53,323 nt of DNA from Paenibacillus herberti (GCF_002233675.1 NZ_NMUQ01000001.1:2221357-2274679), one strand, 5' to 3'; positions 26,562 through 36,386 are shown, counted from the stretch's first letter. Made by a program: numbers and translations. The notes: a model not told the origin generated them from the sequence alone.

Positions 26562-28361
26562 TTACCGACCAGCTTCCTGACCCGTCATAATCTTCCGGAT
26601 TTCTTCGAGCGGCGCTTTGGGTTGTCGGTCATACGTCAACAGTCCGTTGATCTCCTGCTCGACGTCTGTCAGCTGCGTATAACAGAATCCCTGCACAACA
26701 GGTGAAGTGAACATCGGATTCACGACGGCCGCTAGTTTACGAAGGAAGTCCTCCTCGTTATCGGCACCGGAATAACCCCAGCCATCCCAATCGCTCTTTT
26801 TAAAAGCAATTCCACCAAATTCAGAGATAAGCATCGGCTGTCCTTGGTAGGATGCCCCGCCCACGAAGATTCGCCTGTTAGCTGGCATTGCGCTCAGCGC
26901 TGTATCCATCGTAGCATACCTCGCTTCTAGCACCTTCTGGCTGCTTTCATAGTCATGAATCGTTAGCAAATCTGTGGTCATCTGTTCCCATCCATCGTTG
27001 TACACGACCAATCTGGTCTCATCCAACGATTTCGTCAGATGATACATAGCCAGACCATGCTGCTGCTGACGTTTGTCAATTTGCACATTCGGAATGCCCC
27101 AGCTTTCATTCAAAGGGACCCATGTCACGATGCACGGATGATTGTAATCGCGCTCGATGATATCCATCCATTCTTTTGTAAACCGCCGGACATACTCTTC
27201 GGAATATTCATAAGCGTTCGCCGCTTCTCCCCAAACTAAGAGACCAAGTTGGTCGCACCAGTACAGGAAACGCGGGTCCTCCGTTTTCTGATGTTTTCGG
27301 ACACCGTTGAAACCCATCGCCTTTGTTAACTCCACATCTTGCTTCATTGCTTCATCGCTTGGCGCCGTCAAAACGCCATCAGGGAAGTAACCTTGGTCAA
27401 GTACAAGCCGCTGATAGTATGGACGGTTGTTCAGACACAGCTTTCCGTCCTCGACGGACACTTTCCGCATACCGAAATAACTGCTCACCTCATCTAGAGT
27501 CTGTGCTTTCTGAATCACCTTGAACGTTACATCATACAGATTCGGATGCTCCGGACTCCACAGCCGCCCAAGTCCGTGTTCGGCAAAATCCTTAAGGCCC
27601 ACAACCCGGCTCTCCTCGCCATGTTTGACCGTGTATACATCATCGGAAATAACCGTCCCCCGAAATGAAATACTCACCTGTAGCTGGCACTCTTTGCCCC
27701 CCTCAAGTCCTTCCACAAACGTCCGTAAGCGGATTTCGTTCCGATCAATGTCTGGCGTAAAGGTTACTTTCTTCAGATATACAGCACTGACAGGCTCAAG
27801 CCATACGCTTTGCCAAATTCCTGTTGTTCGTGTATAAAAGATACTTGCCGATTTTTCCAGCCAATACTGCTTGCCCCTAGGCAGCGTCAAGTCCCGGCTA
27901 AAATCCTCGGCACGCACGACTAGTGTGTTCACTCCTTCCTGAAGTAGAGAACCGATCGCAGCGGAGAAAGGAGTATGCCCGCCTTCATGCACCGCCGCAA
28001 GCTGCCCGTTCACCCATACCTTCGCACAATAATCCACTGCGCCAAAATGCAGAATGGTTTCTTTCCCCTTCCAATTGGCGGGAATCTCGAAGCTGCGTTG
28101 GTACCAAACGACGTCATGGAATCCAGGGTCCTCTATTCCGCTGAACTTGCTTTGAAAAGTAAAAGGCACTTGGATAGTCCGGTCAAATGAGCTACCGCCT
28201 AGACTGAGACTGTCCCGATACCAGCCCTGACTTTCCCCCACGTTGGCATCGTCAAAATTAAACGCCCATTCTCCATTCAAGCACAGCCATTGTTGACGGG
28301 TAAATTGGGGTCTTGGATATTCCATCCGTCTAGTTTTGATAGGATCCAGCATTTGATTCAT
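26562..28361 (-). CDS. glycoside hydrolase family 2 protein
   Basis: 599 residues, no signal peptide, so intracellular. Domains in order: sugar-binding jelly roll (about 30-180, with WYQRSFEIP and FGAVDYCAKVWVNG), immunoglobulin-like domain (185-295) and TIM barrel. The acid/base is E419 in PLNESWG and the nucleophile E514 in LISEFGG. GH2 enzymes release beta-galactose, glucuronic acid or mannose, and some act on alpha-L-arabinopyranosides; the specificity is not clear. AAGGAGAG lies 13 bases before the ATG at 28361. It completes the arabinan-like operon. Confidence 0.92.
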   Translation of the reverse strand: MNQMLDPIKTRRMEYPRPQFTRQQWLCLNGEWAFNFDDANVGESQGWYRDSLSLGGSSFDRTIQVPFTFQSKFSGIEDPGFHDVVWYQRSFEIPANWKGKETILHFGAVDYCAKVWVNGQLAAVHEGGHTPFSAAIGSLLQEGVNTLVVRAEDFSRDLTLPRGKQYWLEKSASIFYTRTTGIWQSVWLEPVSAVYLKKVTFTPDIDRNEIRLRTFVEGLEGGKECQLQVSISFRGTVISDDVYTVKHGEESRVVGLKDFAEHGLGRLWSPEHPNLYDVTFKVIQKAQTLDEVSSYFGMRKVSVEDGKLCLNNRPYYQRLVLDQGYFPDGVLTAPSDEAMKQDVELTKAMGFNGVRKHQKTEDPRFLYWCDQLGLLVWGEAANAYEYSEEYVRRFTKEWMDIIERDYNHPCIVTWVPLNESWGIPNVQIDKRQQQHGLAMYHLTKSLDETRLVVYNDGWEQMTTDLLTIHDYESSQKVLEARYATMDTALSAMPANRRIFVGGASYQGQPMLISEFGGIAFKKSDWDGWGYSGADNEEDFLRKLAAVVNPMFTSPVVQGFCYTQLTDVEQEINGLLTYDRQPKAPLEEIRKIMTGQEAGR

Positions 28362-28420
28362 TATAATAAGTACTCTCCTTTTTAGTAGCGCTCCTCTTTT
28401 TCCGTACTTTCCCATATGAA

Positions 28421-30424
28421 TTACTTCACGTAAAAAGTAGCGTCTTGTTTATCCAATGCAGTCGAAATCGAGGATATTTCTAACACGCCGCTCCGGTGCC
28501 TCATAAATGCTCCCGTAATGTTAAAGGACTCAAAAGAGGCCGCCCATGGGCTCGATAAACCAGTACGCAATTTCCATGTTGCATCCTGTTTAAACAAAGT
28601 CGTATTATTGCTCGGCTCAAGCCAAATCTTGCCGTCACGATGTCGGAGATAATGCCCTGGCGAGGATATGGATTCGATCGAAACTGCGGATGGATCGGCC
28701 AGTCCTCCAACCATTCTCCATTGCGATTCGGCATTGTACTGCCCTCCGTCGATCTTCCCTCGGCCATCTTGATAACGAATAAAGCTATTTGCGATATTAA
28801 AACTTTCCAACTGATTAACCGGGATTTCCACATCCGTACGCACCGTCTTCCAGTTCTGCGTATCCAGACTGTTGGCCGTCCATTGAATTACCTTGGTACC
28901 TGCTGGCGCTCCGCCTCCAGCGTTGTCCAGCATCAATCCACTGCGTTCGTTCATGCTCGTATAGTATCCATTGCCCTTGTACGTGAATTTCCACCTTTGT
29001 GTGTTCAACTCATTATTCGTCCACAAAACCACGTTTGTGCCAGGTGTAGTAGCTCCATTGGGATTATCCAAGATCAGGCCATTATTTATATTCATCGCCC
29101 GAAAGAAACCGCTGTTTCGGTAATCCAAACGCCAACGCTGGGTATCCAGTCCGAGATCATTCCACTGAATTACCTTGGTCCCAGCCGGCGAGCCGCCGCC
29201 ACCATTATCCAGAACGAGTCCATTGTTTTGATTGCTCAGTTTATAGATTCCTCCAGAAACAATAGAGGATTCCCTGTCTACCTGAGCTACATTGGCACGG
29301 ATTTCATTCCGACTCCCCATTTTTACGGTATTAACCTCAAGGAGCAATGATCCATTAAGCGGCAACAGCGTCCCGCTCCAGGCTGCCGGAGTGCTCTGAT
29401 TTGTCCCCTTTACGGTTAGCGGCGCATCCATTTGCGTCCAAGTTGCTCCGTAATCTCCACTCGTAAACATTTTGTTAGCTGAAGATACCACATCCGTCAT
29501 GCCCCGAACGTAAAATCGGCCATTAACTGTTCCATCATCGATGTAGGCAACCTCCGGGGTCTGAGATGCGCGATATATTCCCGTCCCTACTACTTTCCCT
29601 AAATCGGTTGGACTTCCCCAGTTGATGCCATCAGGTGAGGTTTTGAAGCGGACTGCAAAGTTAGGAGCAGCCCCCAGCATCTCAAAAAACATAAAATAAG
29701 TTCCGTTTTTCGCTTTTAACACCCTTGGCATACCGGGACGCCAGTTCCAATCTCCCTGATTACCCACAATGATGCTGTAATTCCCCCAAGTCAGTCCACC
29801 ATCACTGGAAATCTCCTGCGCGAGGGCTTGGTTATAACCTGGCTTGCGTTCATCCGAGTAATAACAGATCAATCGGCCATCATTTGTTACCGCAAACTCC
29901 GGTTCCCATGTGCGCTTCGTTCCCGCTGAGCCTCTGGCGGCCAAGTTGCTGTGGAACTGCCAGGTGGCGCCATTGTCCGTGCTTCGCCAAATATGAATCG
30001 TATACGGTGCAGAATTATCCCAATCTGTGGATGCGAACAGTAATGTTCCTGCTGGAAGACTCCCAACCTGCTGAGGCAGTACATACAAGGTTGTCATTCC
30101 TTGCTGGTCCCGGTTCAAACCATAATTGTTAGGATCAATTTCACTGATTTTAGACCAGGTTGCCCCGTTGTCCGTACTCTTGTAAAAAGGAAAAGGCTGC
30201 ATTCCCACCCAGCCTGCGTTTCCGGGAAACCGAGGTGTAAAAGTGGTCAAAATATCTCCATTACCAAGCTCCACCGCCCTCACATAAAAAGGCTCAGGTT
30301 CAGCCGGATTGCTATATACAACCGATCCGGTTGTAGCCGCATGTGCAGACGGTGCCACCATTAGTGACATGAGCATTGTGACAATTAATGCAAGTAACCC
30401 AATGCGTTTCAACCTATATTCCAC
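28421..30424 (-). CDS. secreted GH93-like exo-arabinanase with ricin-B and AbfB-type modules
   Basis: 667 residues. A signal peptide ends near SAHA at residue 29. Residues about 30-385 form a sialidase-like propeller with Asp-box motifs (STDNGATWSK, STDNGATWQF, SSDGGLTWGN), matching GH93 exo-1,5-alpha-L-arabinanases rather than true sialidases. Then a ricin-B beta-trefoil with three repeats ending in QRW, QRW and QNW (about 390-530), and an AbfB/CBM42-like trefoil that binds arabinofuranose (about 540-667; ESFNIANSFIRYQDG, SISSPGHYLRHRDGK, ESFNITGAFMRHRSG). The GTG at 30424 follows GGGAGG; a TTG nearby is possible. It would attack arabinan outside the cell and feed the importer. Confidence 0.82.
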   Translation of the reverse strand: MEYRLKRIGLLALIVTMLMSLMVAPSAHAATTGSVVYSNPAEPEPFYVRAVELGNGDILTTFTPRFPGNAGWVGMQPFPFYKSTDNGATWSKISEIDPNNYGLNRDQQGMTTLYVLPQQVGSLPAGTLLFASTDWDNSAPYTIHIWRSTDNGATWQFHSNLAARGSAGTKRTWEPEFAVTNDGRLICYYSDERKPGYNQALAQEISSDGGLTWGNYSIIVGNQGDWNWRPGMPRVLKAKNGTYFMFFEMLGAAPNFAVRFKTSPDGINWGSPTDLGKVVGTGIYRASQTPEVAYIDDGTVNGRFYVRGMTDVVSSANKMFTSGDYGATWTQMDAPLTVKGTNQSTPAAWSGTLLPLNGSLLLEVNTVKMGSRNEIRANVAQVDRESSIVSGGIYKLSNQNNGLVLDNGGGGSPAGTKVIQWNDLGLDTQRWRLDYRNSGFFRAMNINNGLILDNPNGATTPGTNVVLWTNNELNTQRWKFTYKGNGYYTSMNERSGLMLDNAGGGAPAGTKVIQWTANSLDTQNWKTVRTDVEIPVNQLESFNIANSFIRYQDGRGKIDGGQYNAESQWRMVGGLADPSAVSIESISSPGHYLRHRDGKIWLEPSNNTTLFKQDATWKLRTGLSSPWAASFESFNITGAFMRHRSGVLEISSISTALDKQDATFYVK

Positions 30425-30455
30425 CTCTATTCCTCCCTAAAATGAAATGGCTAAA

Positions 30456-31412
30456 TCACTCTCCCGATGGCACGGGGAGATTATGCATATCGCTCCAAGG
30501 AATTCCGAAATCTGGCGTACCATCCGCATTCCAACCGAACTTCTGAATACGCGTCGAGCGGACGCTGTCATTGGAATCAGGTGACGGAAGCGCATGGAAG
30601 ATGATCCAGTCCTCTTTATCATCCGGTGACTTCGAGAAGCTGTTATGTCCGGTCGCATAAACTCCGTTTTGTATACTTTTGCAGAATACAGGCTGTTTCG
30701 ATTTTGTCCATGAAGACGGGTCCATGGGATCGGCCTCTTCATCCATCGTTAACATACCTAGAGCATAATCCTCAGACCAAGTAGTACTCGCTGAATAAAC
30801 GAGAAAAATGCGACCGTTTCTATGCAGCGTGACCGGGCCTTCATTAATAGCCATTCCGCCTTGTTGTTCCCATGTAAGTGTTGGAGCCGTTAACAAGACA
30901 TGTTCCCCTGACAATGTCCAAGGGTCAGCCATTTGCGCAATATATATAGCAGATCCATATTCGGGAAAATGTCCGTAACCGGCATACATAAAATAAAGCT
31001 GATTCCGTATCGTCATTACAGTACCATCCAAGCCAGGAACAGGGGTTTTCAACGCCCCTTTCCAAATCCAATCACCTTCCAGCGGATCACTATTTTCGTT
31101 CTCCAATACACATAAAGTGCGAGATTCATCTCCGCCGCCATCGTTAGCTGTGTAGTAGATGTACCATTTGTCATTCAAATAGTGAATTTCTGGCGCCCAC
31201 AAATTGTGGCTGTAGGGACCTTCCGGCTCGGGAGTCCAGATTGTTTTTTTTCGGCCCTCAGCAAGTCCGGTTAAGCTGACGGATTGGGTCAGCTCCAGAG
31301 AACGCGGCTGTGTGTACATAAAGTAATAGTAACCATCAGTGTGCTTCAACACCCAAGGATCAGCTGCTTTGGGTACGATTGGATTGCAATACGTAGTAGC
31401 GTTGTTTGACAT
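30456..31412 (-). CDS. glycoside hydrolase family 43 protein (arabinanase/arabinofuranosidase-like)
   Basis: 318 residues, no signal peptide. The GH43 triad is visible: D18 in KAADPWVLK, D129 in PGLDGTV and E191 in INEGPVTLH, with the five-bladed propeller length of a single-domain enzyme. It probably acts in the cytoplasm on imported arabino-oligosaccharides, releasing arabinose; xylosidase activity is possible. It follows the second permease by 13 bp; AAAGGAGAG precedes the ATG. Confidence 0.9.
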   Translation of the reverse strand: MSNNATTYCNPIVPKAADPWVLKHTDGYYYFMYTQPRSLELTQSVSLTGLAEGRKKTIWTPEPEGPYSHNLWAPEIHYLNDKWYIYYTANDGGGDESRTLCVLENENSDPLEGDWIWKGALKTPVPGLDGTVMTIRNQLYFMYAGYGHFPEYGSAIYIAQMADPWTLSGEHVLLTAPTLTWEQQGGMAINEGPVTLHRNGRIFLVYSASTTWSEDYALGMLTMDEEADPMDPSSWTKSKQPVFCKSIQNGVYATGHNSFSKSPDDKEDWIIFHALPSPDSNDSVRSTRIQKFGWNADGTPDFGIPWSDMHNLPVPSGE

Positions 31413-31425
31413 GTTCTCTCTCCTT

Positions 31426-32268
31426 TTAACCTTTCATTCCAGTCAAAGTAATGCCTTCAACAAAGTACTTTTGCGAGAAGAAAAATAATAACAGGGTAGG
31501 AATTAAAGCTAGAACGGAGCCGGCCATAATATAGGTCCATTGGGAGGTATAAAATCCTTGGAAGGAAGCAAGGACCAGCTGTAGCGTAAACTTCTCCGGT
31601 GTGTTGATATAAATCAGAGGACCCAGATAATCGTTGTAACCCGCTAGAAATCCGAGCAGCCCTTGTGTAATCAAAGCCGGTTTGGATAAAGGCAGTATGA
31701 TGCGGATAAAAGTCTGGAATGGATTCATTCCATCCACCTTGGCGGCATCCTCCAATTCTTTGGGGATGGTCATAAAAAACTGCCGTAACAGGAATACCGC
31801 AGCAGCAGCCCCGAACATTCCTGGCACGATCAGCGGCAGCCAACTGTCGATCCAGCCGATATTTTTGAACAGGATGAAGGTGGGAATCATCGTAACGACG
31901 CCGGGAATCATCATCGTGGCTAGCAATAAGGTGAAGAGCAGGTTTTTAGCAGGAAACTGCATTCGACCGAACGCATAAGCCGCCAGCGCACTCGTAAACA
32001 AACCTACCAGGCAGGGTAATAAAATAACTAAAAGCGTATTGAAAAATCCTTGGACAATGTCCGATTCCAACAACACAAAGCTGTAATTGCTCCAATCGAA
32101 GTTTGTAGGAATCCATTGAGGAGGAAATTCAAATTCCGATCCCGCCGGCTTCAGCGATGTGGAAACCATCCATAAAAACGGAATGGCCATCATAAGGGCA
32201 CCTATGGATAGGAACAGGTACGCAAAGCTTTTGCGGACCCATTCGCTCGTCTGTTTTTTGCTAAACAT
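31426..32268 (-). CDS. carbohydrate ABC transporter permease (AraQ/MsmG-like)
   Basis: 280 residues, six helices, EAA motif ELEDAAKVDGMNPFQTFIRIILPLSKP and the ending FFSQKYFVEGITLTGMKG. The ATG at 32268 is favoured because TAGGAGGAG stands nine bases before it; the upstream ATG at 32289 would place the ribosome site inside the gene. Partner of the next permease upstream. Confidence 0.92.
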   Translation of the reverse strand: MFSKKQTSEWVRKSFAYLFLSIGALMMAIPFLWMVSTSLKPAGSEFEFPPQWIPTNFDWSNYSFVLLESDIVQGFFNTLLVILLPCLVGLFTSALAAYAFGRMQFPAKNLLFTLLLATMMIPGVVTMIPTFILFKNIGWIDSWLPLIVPGMFGAAAAVFLLRQFFMTIPKELEDAAKVDGMNPFQTFIRIILPLSKPALITQGLLGFLAGYNDYLGPLIYINTPEKFTLQLVLASFQGFYTSQWTYIMAGSVLALIPTLLLFFFSQKYFVEGITLTGMKG

Positions 32269-32281
32269 CCCCGGACTCCTC

Positions 32282-33148
32282 CTATTCATAGTGGACCCAG
32301 CGCTTAGACAGATAAAAATTCAGCACTGTAATCGCCAAAATGATGAACCCGAGAATCCACGCCATAGCTGAGGCAAATCCCATTTCCATATAACGAAATG
32401 CATTCTGGAACAGGTAATAAACGATCGTTGTTGTGGAATAATTCGGCCCGCCCTCCGTCATAATCTGAAACCGCGGGTAATCTTGCAGCGCTCCAATAAT
32501 CGAAGTAATAAGCACAAAAAGCGTTGTGGGAGATATGCAAGGTATCGTGATATGACGAAATTTATCCCATCGATTACCTCCGTCGATTTCCGCAGCTTCG
32601 TAAAAGCTGCTTGGCACACCTTGCAGCGCCGCTAAATAAAGCACGATATTAATGCCCAAGCCGCCCCATACCCCTTGAATAATCATCGCCGGCATCGCCC
32701 ATGTTTCGCTGCTCAGCCAAGCCGGACCTTGAATCCCGATGTATTGAAGAAGATAGTTCAACAGACCGTAGGTATCATTAAAAATCCATTTCCACAGCAA
32801 GGTGAGTGCTATGATGGAGCTGATCGTCGGCAGAAAAAAAATCGTTCTGAAAAAACGGATACCCCGAATTTTTTGATTAAGTGCCGTTGCAAAGCCCAAA
32901 GCCAAGGCCATGCCAATCGGAATGCCTAACGCCGCGTAAAATGTATTCAGCAGCGTTTTCCAGAACAGTTCGTCGTTAATAAGTCTGACATAGTTATCCC
33001 CACCATTTAATACGGGTGCTTTGTAACCGCTATAATCGGTGAAGCTGACATAAACGGAATAACTGATTGGAATAAACGCAAACAGCATAAATCCTAGAAT
33101 TGGCGCAGCAACGAATAAATACGCCCACATATACTCTTTGTGTTTCAT
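32282..33148 (-). CDS. sugar ABC transporter permease (AraP/MsmF-like)
   Basis: 288 residues, six helices. N-terminal helix YLFVAAPILGFMLFAFIPI; EAA loop YEAAEIDGGNRWDKFRHITIPCI. Directly follows the binding-protein gene by 11 bp. Confidence 0.93.
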   Translation of the reverse strand: MKHKEYMWAYLFVAAPILGFMLFAFIPISYSVYVSFTDYSGYKAPVLNGGDNYVRLINDELFWKTLLNTFYAALGIPIGMALALGFATALNQKIRGIRFFRTIFFLPTISSIIALTLLWKWIFNDTYGLLNYLLQYIGIQGPAWLSSETWAMPAMIIQGVWGGLGINIVLYLAALQGVPSSFYEAAEIDGGNRWDKFRHITIPCISPTTLFVLITSIIGALQDYPRFQIMTEGGPNYSTTTIVYYLFQNAFRYMEMGFASAMAWILGFIILAITVLNFYLSKRWVHYE

Positions 33149-33159
33149 CGTTGTCCACC

Positions 33160-34506
33160 CTATTTGAACAATTTAGGATTGCCTTCTTTAATGGCGGTAT
33201 CGATTTTAGGTTTAAGCTCGTTTAATGTTTCCGCAGCGGTTTTTTTGCCTTCACGTACTGGTCCCAGTCCTTGATTGAGCATATCAAACCACTTCGCGTT
33301 GGGAAGATTAGTCCATGGTCCCGCAACTTGCGTCTCAGCTGCCTTGATAAAAACCTCTGCATGCTCCGGTTTCTGGTCAGGCTGGAGGAATACATCCGTG
33401 TTGGCCATGGATTTGAAGCTCGGGATGGAGAAGCCCATTAGTGACTGTTCCTTCTGACCTTCTGGCCCTCCTAAAAACTCTACCAGTTTATAAGCCGCCT
33501 CCACTTGTTTGGTCTTGCTGTATATTCCTAGCCCTACGGAGCCGCTCGTTCCTCCCCAATTGTCGGCTGGAAGCGGGGCAACATCCCAATCAAAGCTCAC
33601 TTTACGGAAATCCGGTACTGCCCACCGTCCGGTAATCATCATGGCCAGCTTGCCGCTTTTGAACATTTGAGTGTCATTTAAGTCCTTCAAAGCTGCCGAA
33701 CTTGGGACGACTCCGTGTTTATTAGTAAGATCAGATATAAATTGCAGCGCATCGGTTGTCTCTTGGCTATTGCCGATAAACTCCTGTTTGTTTTCACTGA
33801 GGAATTTGCCTCCCTTCGCCAAGACGAAGCCCTCCCACCAGATCGGTCCCATGCCGTACTGCGTTGTTTTACCATTGTTGCTGACAGTCAGTTTTTTTGC
33901 TGTATCAAGCAGTTGCTCCGAATTCATCGGTGTTTCCGAATCAGGGAACGGGACATTCATTTTCTTAAACAGATCTTTATTGTAAAAAAGTACAGTTGGC
34001 CCAATATCCTTCGGCAATGCATAAAGCGGCCCTATCCCATTAGTCGCGCCATCATAACGATACCGCTCAAGACCCGAGCTCCACATATCGGCGGTATCGA
34101 TGTTGCTACTCTTCACAAATTCTTCAATGGGCAACAGCAGATCCTGACTGACCCATCTTCCAAAGTCTCCATCTGGCACATAAAACACATCCGGAGCATT
34201 GCCCCCTGCAAGAGTCGTGTTCATTTTACCGACGTAATCACCTGGAATATGCAAATAGTCGACTTTGATCCTCGGGTTCCTCTCTTCAAAAACTTTAATC
34301 AGCTTTGTAAACACTTCTTTTTCCGACGGGTCTCCCCATCCTGCAAACTGGATTTTGACATTGCTTCCTGAATTCGATTTACCACCAGATCCTGACGATG
34401 CAGGTTCAGATTCTCCTTGAGCGCATCCCAGCAAACTGCCCGTGAGCAGGGTGAAAGATAGGAGCACTACAGACCTTTTGCTGAATCTACTTTTCAACAG
34501 ACTCAT
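33160..34506 (-). CDS. sugar ABC transporter substrate-binding lipoprotein (arabino-oligosaccharide type, inferred)
   Basis: 448 residues with a signal peptide and lipobox SLLGC. Family features: KEVFTKLIKVFEERNPRIKVDYLHIPG, LAGGNAPDVFYVPDGDFG and FYNKDLFKKMNVPFPDS. It lies directly before the two permeases and the arabinan-type hydrolases, so the ligand is inferred to be an arabino-oligosaccharide. No ATPase gene is linked. A candidate cre site lies 75 bp upstream. Confidence 0.9.
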   Translation of the reverse strand: MSLLKSRFSKRSVVLLSFTLLTGSLLGCAQGESEPASSGSGGKSNSGSNVKIQFAGWGDPSEKEVFTKLIKVFEERNPRIKVDYLHIPGDYVGKMNTTLAGGNAPDVFYVPDGDFGRWVSQDLLLPIEEFVKSSNIDTADMWSSGLERYRYDGATNGIGPLYALPKDIGPTVLFYNKDLFKKMNVPFPDSETPMNSEQLLDTAKKLTVSNNGKTTQYGMGPIWWEGFVLAKGGKFLSENKQEFIGNSQETTDALQFISDLTNKHGVVPSSAALKDLNDTQMFKSGKLAMMITGRWAVPDFRKVSFDWDVAPLPADNWGGTSGSVGLGIYSKTKQVEAAYKLVEFLGGPEGQKEQSLMGFSIPSFKSMANTDVFLQPDQKPEHAEVFIKAAETQVAGPWTNLPNAKWFDMLNQGLGPVREGKKTAAETLNELKPKIDTAIKEGNPKLFK

Positions 34507-34580
34507 CTTTTCGACACTCCCTTTGGCTTAGTTTTTTTTATATCTCTAATTATCCGGGACATATTCGTGGCAAACAATTA

Positions 34581-34594
34581 TGAAAACGCTTTAT
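34581..34594 (-). promoter_or_regulatory. candidate cre site upstream of the binding-protein gene
   Basis: The minus strand reads ATAAAGCGTTTTCA, 12 of 14 positions of the cre consensus, just before a possible TTGTTT-N17-GATAAT promoter. Catabolite repression of the arabinan-like operon would be expected. Motif evidence only. Confidence 0.4.
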
Positions 34595-34683
34595 CGACCA
34601 TGCAAAAAAAAGCAGTACTGAATCGTTTTCGACGGTCGAAAAAGAGAGCCGCTCTGATCGAGGGGCTCCATAAACAATTCCAT

Positions 34684-35517
34684 TCATTGATTCTGCTTAC
34701 GCCATTCGAGTGGTGTAACACCTGTCAATTTGATAAAAAACTCATAAAACCGGCTGGAAGAAGTGAACCCCACTTCGGCGGAGATCCATTCTATAACCTT
34801 ATTTGTTTGTTGTAAGAGCCGTTTTGCCTCCATCAAGCGAAGGTTGATAATGTACTGCTTTGGCGATACACCGTATGATTCCGAGAATTTCTTGCGAAGA
34901 TTGCTTTCGGAAAGAAAATGACGCGCTGCGAGTTCGTTAACCGTGATTTGAGTATGGTAGCTGCTATGAATTTCTTTTAATATCTCTTCTATGACCAACT
35001 GATCAGCATTTGTTAGCCGCATCGGCGTTCCCTTATTACGCTGGAATACCAGCAGTGTTGTCTCAAAGGCAATCCGCATCAAGTTATAGGAGTCGATGTC
35101 TCGCCTCTCTGACTTCCATTCTTTCTCCAATTGAAAAAAACTGATTTCCGCCCAGCGCATATCGTCATCTTGGAGATGGGCGCTGCGAATCCGATGCGGC
35201 TCGCGCTCTGTTTCATGAAAGAGGTACTGGCAATGCGCCGGAAGCTTATCGTGAAAGAAATGAACGGAAATCCCTTGCCAAGGTTTCGTACAAACGAAGC
35301 CATGATGCAGCCGTGGAGGGATTAGAATAATATCGCCGGCAGCTACTTTGATATTCTGGTCAGAAGAGCTGTAATAGCCTTCCCCATCCAAAATAAGAGT
35401 CAACTCATCATATTCATGGGAATGAGACATAAACAGGCCTTCGCCCTGCTCCGCCTGAAAGGTGTGAGGCTTAAAGTGCTCCATACTGATTACAAAGCTC
35501 TTTTCACTGTTTTCCAT
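34684..35517 (-). CDS. AraC-family transcriptional regulator with N-terminal cupin
   Basis: 277 residues. Cupin ligand-binding domain at 10-110 (MSHSHEYDELTLILDGEGYY, AAGDIILIPPRLHHGF), AraC DNA-binding domain at the C-terminus (ITVNELAARHFLSESNLRKKFSESYG, then VIEWISAEVGFTSSSRFYEFFIKLTGVTPLEWR). GGAGGTGAATC precedes the ATG. It reads toward and probably activates the importer and hydrolase operon that starts 178 bp downstream. Confidence 0.92.
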   Translation of the reverse strand: MENSEKSFVISMEHFKPHTFQAEQGEGLFMSHSHEYDELTLILDGEGYYSSSDQNIKVAAGDIILIPPRLHHGFVCTKPWQGISVHFFHDKLPAHCQYLFHETEREPHRIRSAHLQDDDMRWAEISFFQLEKEWKSERRDIDSYNLMRIAFETTLLVFQRNKGTPMRLTNADQLVIEEILKEIHSSYHTQITVNELAARHFLSESNLRKKFSESYGVSPKQYIINLRLMEAKRLLQQTNKVIEWISAEVGFTSSSRFYEFFIKLTGVTPLEWRKQNQ

Positions 35518-35693
35518 GATTCACCTCCCGCTTCCCGCTTCTCCAGCTCTTTACATTTGATTCTATGAAGTCGACCATACCCCGTCAACATCACGTTAAG
35601 TTATGAAGAATTATTCATAAATTCAATAATTGGATATTAAGATTTTCCAATTATAATGAGATCAGCCAGTATTCAAGGGGGAAAGAGCAATAG

Positions 35694-36386
35694 ATGGAGC
35701 AGCGTGTGGTGCTTATCGTCGACGACGATAAGGAAATACGAGACGGCATTGAGATTTACTTGAAGCACGAAGGTATTTCCGTCTTGAAGGCCAAAGACGG
35801 ATTGGAAGCGATGGAGATGCTAGAGTCAAGCGAGGTACATCTCATCATACTCGATATTATGATGCCGAGACTTGATGGGATAACGGCAACTTTTAAAATC
35901 CGAGAGCGTCGCAATCTTCCCATTCTCATTTTAAGCGCCAAAAGCGAGGACAGTGACAAAATACTGGGATTACATGTAGGAGCAGACGATTATGTGACCA
36001 AGCCATTTAATCCCATGGAGCTTGTTGCCCGGGTGAAGTCCCTTTTAAGGAGATATGTTAATCTGGGCTCTTTTGAAGGTGCAAAAAAGACTATTAATCT
36101 GCAAGATCTTATGCTAGACCAGGAAGCTAAGGAAGTATCCGTCAGTGGCGAAGCTGTCAGGCTGACGCCTATCGAGTATAAAATTGTGGAGCTGCTAATG
36201 TCGCACGCGGGACGAGTCTTCTCGATTCAGGAAATTTATGAACGTGTTTGGAAGGAACCGGGTTACAACGCCGAAAACACGGTTGCTGTCCACATCCGCA
36301 AAATCCGTGAAAAAATTGAGATTAACCCGAAAAACCCAAGATATTTGAAAGTGGTGTGGGGAATTGGATACAAAATGGAGAAGTAA
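35694..36386 (+). CDS. OmpR/PhoB-family response regulator
   Basis: 230 residues: receiver with D10-D12 and phosphoacceptor D54 in ILDIMMP, lysine in VTKPFNP, and a winged helix (FSIQEIYERVWKEPGYNAENTVAVHIRKIREKIE). Its stop lies within the start of the kinase gene, a 23-bp overlap. Confidence 0.93.
   Translation: MEQRVVLIVDDDKEIRDGIEIYLKHEGISVLKAKDGLEAMEMLESSEVHLIILDIMMPRLDGITATFKIRERRNLPILILSAKSEDSDKILGLHVGADDYVTKPFNPMELVARVKSLLRRYVNLGSFEGAKKTINLQDLMLDQEAKEVSVSGEAVRLTPIEYKIVELLMSHAGRVFSIQEIYERVWKEPGYNAENTVAVHIRKIREKIEINPKNPRYLKVVWGIGYKMEK

Noticed and set aside
28640-29350. 236-codon plus-strand frame opposite the GH93 gene
   Set aside because: Antisense to a well-supported gene, no ribosome site, no recognisable motif.
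28421-30424. Sialidase
   Set aside because: Asp-boxes are present, but the arginine/FRIP pattern of sialidases is not seen, and the neighbours are arabinan enzymes; GH93 fits better.
33715-34371. 218-codon plus-strand frame opposite the binding-protein gene
   Set aside because: Shadow of a clear lipoprotein gene; composition is arbitrary.
34567-34815. 82-codon plus-strand frame between the AraC and binding-protein genes
   Set aside because: Overlaps the end of the AraC gene and contains the operon promoter region; no ribosome site.
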